A stretch of DNA of 9,444 nucleotides, from NCBI GenBank assembly GCA_026396845.1, contig JAPLWC010000046.1:1-9444 (forward strand), written 5' to 3'. Shown here one piece after another: positions 5,945 to 9,444 of this stretch. The notes under the pieces are model-generated. The model did no database searches, was not told the DNA's origin, and saw only the letters and a program-made list of their open reading frames with translations. A program made the position numbers and the translations under genes. The DNA is from Candidatus Gottesmanbacteria bacterium (GTDB taxonomy: Bacteria; Patescibacteriota; Microgenomatia; UBA10105; UBA927). Numbering within the stretch: the first letter of the stretch is position 1; each line of letters begins with the position of its first letter.

Positions 5945-6505
5945 ATGAATGTAGAGAAACTTGTTGCTACTCGCATAAAGATTAGAGAAATAGGATTCGA
6001 TGCTTCAGATAAGCTTCTATTACGAGAGCAGGCACAAGAATTTATTAGTATAGCGCACGATTTTGGGAAAACGGTGATTCTCGTAGAAGGGACATGGGAT
6101 TTAACACATGCGGGTCATGTGCAACACATTCGGGAAGCAAAAAAACATGCTGATTTGGTGCTTCTTCGATTATCTTCAGAAGAATATTCACGACGTTTTA
6201 AAGGCGTCGGTCGGCCTATTGAGGTACACAGGGAGTTGGTGGTGAGTGAATTTGATAACGTTGATGCTGTTTGGGTAGATGATACTGCAATTCCGCCAGA
6301 CGATATCCCTGCAAATGCAGAAATTCTTGCGCAACTGCGTATGGATGGGATGACGTTGGAAACTGAGGATGATAAATTTTCGCTAAAATATCAATCCGTT
6401 GAGTACGCCAACCACAATCTGGGGGCAAATATCAAACTTGTCGTTATGACTCTGCCATATCTAAACTCAACAACGTCAATTATTGATAAGATTAGAAAGA
6501 TTTAA
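5945..6505 (+). CDS. Cytidylyltransferase-like nucleotidylyltransferase (HxGH)
   Basis: A 186-residue protein of the HxGH Rossmann nucleotidylyltransferase family, which joins a nucleotide (CTP or ATP) to a phosphorylated small molecule with release of pyrophosphate. The nucleotide-binding motif is TWDLTHAGH (50-58, HAGH at 55-58), following the strand KTVILVEG. K86-GVGRPI (to 92) is the usual substrate loop, and the C-terminal NSTTSIIDKIR (174-184) matches the ISSTxII signature that contacts the triphosphate. It resembles glycerol-3-phosphate cytidylyltransferase and RfaE-type domains; the true substrate is not evident. I chose ATG 5945: the frame extends to 5882, but that part lies inside tRNA-Ile. 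No Shine-Dalgarno site is visible, and it may be read from the tRNA promoter. Its TAA is part of a decayed copy of the tRNA-derived repeat. Confidence 0.87.
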   Translation: MNVEKLVATRIKIREIGFDASDKLLLREQAQEFISIAHDFGKTVILVEGTWDLTHAGHVQHIREAKKHADLVLLRLSSEEYSRRFKGVGRPIEVHRELVVSEFDNVDAVWVDDTAIPPDDIPANAEILAQLRMDGMTLETEDDKFSLKYQSVEYANHNLGANIKLVVMTLPYLNSTTSIIDKIRKI

Positions 6506-6528
6506 CCCCTTTTCATTTTATTTCTTCA
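6502..6528 (+). repeat. Decayed partial copy of the tRNA-derived repeat (5' end only)
   Basis: TTAACCCCTTTTCATTTTAT followed by TTCTTC matches the first about 27 bases of the repeat at 9078 (TTGACCCCTTCCCATTTTAT, then TTCCTC) at about 23 positions, and the four mismatches are all transitions. A little further on, 6532-6548 again recalls the repeat's TTATAACAG-TTCATCGG, but weakly. The stop codon of the nucleotidylyltransferase lies in bases 2-4 of the match, as with the glycosyltransferase and copy 2. Confidence 0.45.
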
Positions 6529-6544
6529 ACTGTCATAACAAGAT

Positions 6545-7171
6545 TCAGGGTGTCGGAGTAGGAGTCGGAGTGTCTGTCGTTGCGGGTGTCGGAGTCGGAG
6601 TGTCTGCTGTACCGGTTGGGGTAGGAGTAGGAGTTGCGCTACCTGTAGGAGTTGGGGTAGTAGGAGCCACGTACGCTTTCCCGCCCGTCGTTATAACAAT
6701 ATCAAATTCACTGCCAGTCCCGAGCGGTGAGGAGGAGATTTCAATATCGGGAAAGTCAGAACTTAGTACGGTCTTCATATCTGCGGCAATACTCTCAAAC
6801 CCGGCTTTAGAGGCAATCGACGAGGTGGTGAGGTTATCCGGGACGTTTCCGGTTTTTATGTTGTCAAGGTTATATCCGGCGTTTTTTAAGGTAACAGCGA
6901 CTTTGACTGCCTGACCCGGCGTACCGGTGCCGTTTAATACTTGGATTTTTACTGACTCCTTATTGATTGTTGGTGTGGGAGTGGGAGAAGGTGTGGGTGC
7001 TCCTGTTATGGTTCCCGTAACTTCCGGTGGCTTACTTGATTTATTCCTGCTGAAGAGAATCGCTCCTGCGGAAAGGGCGACAATAAGAACCACGGCGATA
7101 ATAATGATTGGTAGTTTGCTTTTTTTCGTGACAGTTGGCGGATTTGAATAATCCTGTGTTGTGTTATCCAT
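6545..7171 (-). CDS. Membrane-anchored LytR_C domain protein with Thr/Pro-rich linkers
   Basis: A 208-residue, probably cell-surface protein. Residues 1-19 are a short cytoplasmic tail with KKSK, about 20-42 one membrane helix (LPIIIIAVVLIVALSAGAIL), about 57-69 a Pro-Thr linker, and about 73-165 a LytR_C-type domain beginning KIQVLNGTGTPGQAVKVA, followed by LKNAGY and the spaced hydrophobic strands ending EFDIVITTGGKA. Residues 169-208 are a tail of TPTPTP repeats. LytR_C domains occur at the C-terminus of LytR-CpsA-Psr wall enzymes or, as here, alone behind a helix; the lone forms have no known activity. The Thr/Pro tail is a likely spacer or O-glycosylation region. It is convergent with the nucleotidylyltransferase. 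The ATG at 7171 has no Shine-Dalgarno site. Confidence 0.82.
   Translation of the reverse strand: MDNTTQDYSNPPTVTKKSKLPIIIIAVVLIVALSAGAILFSRNKSSKPPEVTGTITGAPTPSPTPTPTINKESVKIQVLNGTGTPGQAVKVAVTLKNAGYNLDNIKTGNVPDNLTTSSIASKAGFESIAADMKTVLSSDFPDIEISSSPLGTGSEFDIVITTGGKAYVAPTTPTPTGSATPTPTPTGTADTPTPTPATTDTPTPTPTP
6546..6625. repeat. Short direct repeats encoding the Thr/Pro tail
   Basis: GGAGT/AGGAGT hexamer-like units recur, and the longer unit GTCGGAGTCGGAGTGTCTG occurs (with a one-base change in the first copy) near 6555-6575 and 6588-6606. They encode the TPTPTP-D repeats of the LytR_C protein and are a likely site of slippage-driven length variation. Confidence 0.6.
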
Positions 7172-7192
7172 ATTTCAATGTTGACTATTACA

Positions 7193-7220
7193 TATATAGC
7201 ACGATTTATTTAGATTGCAA
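7193..7220 (-). promoter_or_regulatory. Possible promoter of the LytR_C gene
   Basis: On the minus strand TTGCAA (7215-7220), a 16-base spacer and TATATA (7193-7198). The predicted start gives a leader of about 15 nt. Both boxes are imperfect. Confidence 0.35.
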
Positions 7221-7251
7221 GTACAATATAACGTTGGGTGCTTCCGCTTAG

Positions 7252-7440
7252 TTGACCTCTTCCCATTTTATTCCTACGGTGATATATTCTTAAATTATCA
7301 TTAATAATGGAGTTTAGGGCGTTATAACAGTTCATCGGTAGAACGTCCCGCCGAAGAGGCGGGAAGGTGCATGGTCCCTGCCCGCCATCCCTGCGGTCAG
7401 GCGCTGGCAGGCGGGCGACTCCATGGCCGCCCACAAGATA
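7252..7440 (+). repeat. tRNA-derived repeat, copy 1 (upstream of the glycosyltransferase)
   Basis: A repeat of about 189 bp with a second copy at 9078-9268. It has two parts. Bases 7252-7316 begin TTGACCTCTTCCCATTTTAT and are only moderately alike between copies, with the AT-rich centre diverged and slightly different in length. Bases 7317-7433 are the tRNA-like core (115 of 117 bases identical to copy 2), and 7434-7440 (CAAGATA) is also shared. Copy 1 follows no intact plus-strand gene; a possible gene remnant starts 20 bases after it. A minus-strand reading frame across it (7596 to 7210) is translated repeat and not counted as a gene. Confidence 0.85.
7317..7433 (+). ncRNA. tRNA-like structure (degenerate tRNA), copy 1
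   Basis: GGGCG (7317-7321) can pair with CGCCC near the 3' end. The D arm GTTC-ATCGGTA-GAAC is identical to that of the tRNA-Ile at 5834. The anticodon arm is replaced by a 7-bp hairpin TCCCGCC-GAAGA-GGCGGGA with no proper anticodon loop. The variable region AAGGTG and T stem CATGG/CCATG are kept. The T loop holds an extra hairpin of about 38 nt with inner CCTG-CGGT-CAGG; its outer stem has one mismatch here (C7383). The final GCCGCCCA matches tRNA-Ile. It cannot decode, so it is a pseudo-tRNA, a structural RNA, or a DNA recombination site. Expression is not known. Confidence 0.55.
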
Positions 7441-7459
7441 GACTGGTATAACGGGATAA

Positions 7460-7615
7460 TTCTTCATTTTTGGGTACTCTTTTGAAGAGGACCCCACATA
7501 CGGTATCGCAAGGCTAGAAAAATATTTATCTGAAGGTGGAAGCAAACAGTATTCTTCCGTAGCCAAGATGCCCAAATTATCCACAGATTTTGACATAACA
7601 TCATGTAATGGATAA
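7460..7615 (+). pseudogene. Possible 3' remnant of a gene truncated by the repeat
   Basis: A 51-codon frame without a start codon near its beginning runs from 7460 to the TAA at 7613-7615. Its translation is protein-like: FFIFGYSFEEDPTYGIARLE, then KYLSEGGSKQYSSVAKMPKL, then STDFDIT. It begins 20 bases after repeat copy 1 and ends inside the promoter of the glycosyltransferase. It looks like the C-terminal piece of a longer protein whose 5' part was lost when the repeat arrived. I do not recognise the family. Chance is possible in so short a frame, and a minus-strand frame also crosses this stretch. Confidence 0.35.
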
Positions 7616-7618
7616 CAT
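7590..7618 (+). promoter_or_regulatory. Promoter of the glycosyltransferase gene
   Basis: Consensus -35 TTGACA (7590-7595), a 17-base spacer and -10 TAACAT (7613-7618). The predicted start at about 7625 leaves only about 5 nt before the ATG at 7630. No ribosome binding site is visible. Confidence 0.6.
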
Positions 7619-7622
7619 GATG
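7599..7622. promoter_or_regulatory. Operator-like inverted repeat over the -10 box
   Basis: CATCATGT (7599-7606) and ACATGATG (7615-7622) are perfect 8-bp inverted repeats with an 8-base spacer. They cover the -10 element and end just before the predicted transcription start, the usual place for a repressor site. They lie outside the mRNA, so an RNA hairpin is less likely. Confidence 0.4.
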
Positions 7623-7629
7623 CGTAAAT

Positions 7630-9081
7630 ATGTTTCGAAAAAATAGAAGTAATATATTTATCATTTTATGCCTACTGCTTATACTCTTCGGTTTTGGCAT
7701 GCGATTAGGTATGATGTTTGTTTCTCAGGCTAATTATGATATTCAGTCATATCAAATTGTCGGAAAACTAGCGAGTGAGGGAAAAAACGTTTATGAAATG
7801 ACATCGAGATATAATTACGGTCCGATATGGTTTTTAATTCTCGGAGTTGTTTACAAAGTTTCTCTTCTATTTCAGGACCAACTGACTGCATTTCGCCTTT
7901 GCATAACTATCATCATTAGTATAGTAGACGTATGTATTGCCTTTTCTTTATGGAAAATATATTCAAAATGGATTGCTATTCTCTTCATATTGAATCCTAT
8001 TTCAATTATTCTCACTGGCACACATGGGCAGTTCGATAACCTTGCAATACTTGTTGCCTTATGGGCAGCATATCTTTATCAAAACGCAGGTTATAAGTGG
8101 AATGACAGAAACAGAATAATTGGTTTAATCCTACTAGGTATATCGGTTGTTATTAAGCATATTTTTATTCTTTTGCCTTTTTGGTGGCTTCTCAAATCAA
8201 AAAATTGGAAAAGTCGCCTGGTACTCGTAGCTATTCCATTCGGAATATTTTTAGTAAGTTTTGTTCCGTGGATTCGGGCATACCATTCGATATTTACAAA
8301 CGTGTTTTTGTATCGATCTGAAGAAGATGCAGTTCTTTATCACATGATGCTTCCGTATCAATTACAGGTATATATAACCAAATACGTATTCTTCTATATC
8401 ATGATTGCTCTATGCGGAATTTATGCCAGAAGACTTAAAATACTCGATTCGCTATTATTTTATACCCTAGCTTTTGTTGTTTTTTCGTACGCAGTTGCTA
8501 ACCAGTATTTTGCTATCCCCCTGGTATTTGTTTCTGCTTATTTAAGTATATTCGGAACAGCATATTCAATCGTTTTTATGCTTAATAATCTCCCGCCAAT
8601 TTTCGGATTCATATCACCTTTCAGTTTCTCATCATTGTATGTCCTTTTATTTACCGTAATTACCTACTACGTAATAAGACATTCCAAATATTTTATTCGA
8701 AAGAATATGCTTTTGAGTGTGCTCTTTACAATAGTTATTACTTTTATTTTGATTTGGTATCCGCCTAAGGCTGAGGAATTGACAATCAATCCTATCAGAG
8801 ATGCCATTCATGCAAATAATTATGATAAGGCAGTCATGTTACTTTCAAAGTCGCCAAAATTACCCGCACAGATAGAAAATCGATATTATCAAGAAATTAT
8901 CCCGTACGTACAAGAGCTTAAGTATTATAAGTTATATAAACAGGCGTCAGCTCTTCTAAATAGCAATAAATTAAATAGTGAACAAATCAAATCAATGATT
9001 TCTACGATTCCCCATACAGTCGGCTTTTATGATGATGTTAAGCGTCTTATGAACGAGATGGGTAATATTCACACAGATTGA
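7630..9081 (+). CDS. GT-C type membrane glycosyltransferase
   Basis: A 483-residue polytopic membrane protein with about 11-12 helices in residues 8-378, of the GT-C fold class that uses polyprenyl-phosphate sugars (GT87/PIG-M/ALG-like group). After helix 1 the extracytoplasmic loop carries D37 in NYDIQSY, where these enzymes have the catalytic acidic residue, then YNYGPIWF (61-68). The NP-x(8)-HGQFDNL motif (N122-P123, H132-D136) is characteristic of the same group. Donor and acceptor are unknown. The last about 105 residues (from YPPKAEE) are a soluble, helical, Tyr/Lys-rich tail that is not usual and recalls TPR-like hairpins. Start ATG 7630 directly follows a good promoter. The gene is much richer in A+T than the left part of the window and is bounded by the two tRNA-derived repeats; its TGA stop lies in the first bases of copy 2. 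Confidence 0.8.
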   Translation: MFRKNRSNIFIILCLLLILFGFGMRLGMMFVSQANYDIQSYQIVGKLASEGKNVYEMTSRYNYGPIWFLILGVVYKVSLLFQDQLTAFRLCITIIISIVDVCIAFSLWKIYSKWIAILFILNPISIILTGTHGQFDNLAILVALWAAYLYQNAGYKWNDRNRIIGLILLGISVVIKHIFILLPFWWLLKSKNWKSRLVLVAIPFGIFLVSFVPWIRAYHSIFTNVFLYRSEEDAVLYHMMLPYQLQVYITKYVFFYIMIALCGIYARRLKILDSLLFYTLAFVVFSYAVANQYFAIPLVFVSAYLSIFGTAYSIVFMLNNLPPIFGFISPFSFSSLYVLLFTVITYYVIRHSKYFIRKNMLLSVLFTIVITFILIWYPPKAEELTINPIRDAIHANNYDKAVMLLSKSPKLPAQIENRYYQEIIPYVQELKYYKLYKQASALLNSNKLNSEQIKSMISTIPHTVGFYDDVKRLMNEMGNIHTD

Positions 9082-9268
9082 CCCCTTCCCATTTTATTTC
9101 CTCGGTGGTACATTCTTTGTAGAATATAAAAATAGTGGAGTTTGGGGCGTTATAACAGTTCATCGGTAGAACGTCCCGCCGAAGAGGCGGGAAGGTACAT
9201 GGTCCCTGCCAGCCATCCCTGCGGTCAGGCGCTGGCAGGCGGGCGACTCCATGGCCGCCCACAAGATA
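9078..9268 (+). repeat. tRNA-derived repeat, copy 2 (downstream of the glycosyltransferase)
   Basis: The second copy of the repeat at 7252, about 191 bp, in the same orientation. It begins TTGACCCCTTCCCATTTTAT, with the glycosyltransferase TGA at 9079-9081 as its second to fourth bases, and ends CAAGATA (9262-9268). The 5' part differs from copy 1 in its AT-rich middle; the core differs at two bases (A9197 and A9211). A minus-strand frame across it is translated repeat sequence and not a credible gene. Confidence 0.85.
9145..9261 (+). ncRNA. tRNA-like structure (degenerate tRNA), copy 2
   Basis: Same architecture as copy 1: partial acceptor pairing, intact D arm, 7-bp anticodon-arm hairpin without a decoding loop, kept T stem, and a hairpin within the T loop. 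Here the T-loop hairpin is perfect: CCTGCCAGC (9205-9213) pairs with GCTGGCAGG (9231-9239), and inside it CCTG (9218-9221) pairs with CAGG (9226-9229) around CGGT. It sits 63 bases behind the glycosyltransferase stop and would be in its 3' untranslated region. Confidence 0.55.
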
Positions 9269-9277
9269 TTTCCATCA

Positions 9278-9303
9278 AAAAATCCCCCTTAAGGGGGATT
9301 TTT
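9278..9303. terminator. Bidirectional rho-independent terminator
   Basis: A run of A, then ATCCCCCTTAAGGGGGAT (perfect 18-base palindrome, 9282-9299; stem CCCCC/GGGGG with TTAA loop), then TTTTT. It terminates in both directions: the glycosyltransferase/repeat transcript from the left and any minus-strand gene from the right. Confidence 0.85.
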
Positions 9304-9305
9304 AA

Positions 9306-9444
9306 TTGACATCCAAATGGTGGTAAGAAAAATTGAGAGCATCGCCTACTCCGACGTACATTAGTCGGAGGATCTGTAAAAAGCGATTTTAATTATGCGT
9401 CGCTCTCAGCGACGCGGTAATCCTCAGAAGCTTGTATGCGATCT
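9306..9444. other. Intergenic end of window with self-complementary segments
   Basis: No complete gene. It holds a TTGACA (9306-9311) without a clear -10, a hairpin CTCCGAC-8 nt-GTCGGAG (9349-9370), a hairpin GCGTCGCT-CTC-AGCGACGC (9397-9415), and long-range complements GAGAGC-ATCGC (9335-9345) with GCGAT (9383-9387) and GCTCTC (9402-9407) that compete with the second hairpin. It could be a structured RNA or leader, or the 3' flank of a minus-strand gene. Confidence 0.35.
9393..9444 (-). CDS. Possible 3' end of a minus-strand gene (partial)
   Basis: From the right edge the minus strand has an open frame of 16 codons (DRIQASEDYRVAESDA) ending in TAA at 9393-9395, followed some 90 bases later by the bidirectional terminator. 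It is too short to identify. The plus strand has an equally open frame from an ATG at 9395 (MRRSQRRGNPQKL...), so the assignment is a guess. Confidence 0.2.
   Translation of the reverse strand, partial: DRIQASEDYRVAESDA

Noticed and set aside
6483..6914. Plus-strand Gly/Val-rich 143-codon frame
   Set aside because: The GVGVGV composition is the antisense of the TPTPTP repeats of the LytR_C gene.
7130..7251. Plus-strand frame ending in TAG just before repeat copy 1
   Set aside because: The frame is short, overlaps the LytR_C gene start and its promoter, and has no start codon or ribosome binding site; likely chance.
7317..7433. Functional tRNA with an intron in the T loop
   Set aside because: The anticodon arm has no valid 7-base loop with T33, and the acceptor 5' strand is only partly complementary. 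A decoding tRNA is not plausible even if the T-loop insert were removed.
7210..7596. Minus-strand 128-codon frame through repeat copy 1
   Set aside because: Its middle is the antisense translation of the tRNA-derived repeat and nearly the same peptide appears in the frame at 9047-9262. No ribosome binding site, and it conflicts with the plus-strand promoter and remnant.
7250..7629. T-box or other riboswitch leader upstream of the glycosyltransferase
   Set aside because: The best promoter starts transcription at about 7625, downstream of the tRNA-like element, and no T-box antiterminator sequence is seen.
7317..9261. CRISPR array
   Set aside because: Only two copies about 1.8 kb apart, with a whole gene between, and repeat units over 100 bases; no spacers.
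9047..9262. Minus-strand 71-codon frame through repeat copy 2
   Set aside because: Translated repeat sequence (same peptide as in copy 1) running into the glycosyltransferase 3' end; no independent evidence of coding.
7252..9268. Composite transposon
   Set aside because: The repeats are direct, non-coding and tRNA-like, and there is no transposase; a recombination-site or repeat-element explanation fits better.

Overview
The window looks like a chromosomal segment of an uncultivated Patescibacteria (CPR) bacterium, possibly from the Microgenomates side. This placement rests on gene style and not on a phylogenetic marker: compact genes, ATGA stop/start overlaps, promoters that sit almost on top of start codons, a tiny TM protein ending in a W-x-C-x-x-G-x-W-x-x-H-G-x-P tail, and LytR_C and GT-C type envelope proteins. 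Treat it as a moderate-confidence guess.

Left part (1-4875). The 3' end of a cation-transporting P-type ATPase runs into a convergent four-gene minus-strand operon (2869 to 355): an SPL-like radical SAM protein, an AlkD-type DNA alkylation repair glycosylase, a NUDIX hydrolase and an unrecognised protein. Two of its junctions are 4-base ATGA overlaps, and the set looks like a nucleic-acid or nucleotide damage operon. A divergent promoter pair separates it from a small three-helix membrane protein (2943-3251). That gene converges with a class I SAM methyltransferase plus small TM protein operon (4231 to 3253). A DEDD-type exonuclease (4264-4875) is divergent from the methyltransferase.

Middle (4883-7171). 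A PlsC-like acyltransferase on the minus strand is followed by tandem tRNA-Cys(GCA) and tRNA-Ile(GAT), then a HxGH nucleotidylyltransferase on plus and a membrane-anchored, Thr/Pro-rich LytR_C protein on minus.

Right part (7172-9444). A large AT-rich GT-C type membrane glycosyltransferase (7630-9081) lies between two copies of a repeat of about 190 bp (7252-7440 and 9078-9268). Each copy holds a degenerate tRNA: the D arm, T stem and acceptor 3' strand match the tRNA-Ile at 5834-5905, the anticodon arm is a tight GC hairpin, and the T loop carries a second hairpin of about 38 nt. The repeat begins at the stop codon of the glycosyltransferase. A decayed partial copy begins at the stop codon of the nucleotidylyltransferase, just downstream of the real tRNA-Ile. 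The layout (tRNA 3' end, gene, repeat ending in the tRNA 3' end, gene, repeat) suggests a gene-cassette array anchored on a tRNA gene, or a tRNA-derived mobile repeat. This is the most unusual signal in the window. A truncated reading frame (7460-7615) just after copy 1 may be the remains of a gene cut by the repeat. A strong bidirectional terminator and a short self-complementary region close the window.

Functionally, the nucleotidylyltransferase, LytR_C protein, glycosyltransferase and possibly the acyltransferase fit cell-envelope glycan or lipid assembly, and the left operon fits damage repair or sanitation. Several first genes have a -10 element so close to the ATG that their mRNAs would be leaderless or nearly so, whereas the internal NUDIX gene has a clear Shine-Dalgarno site.
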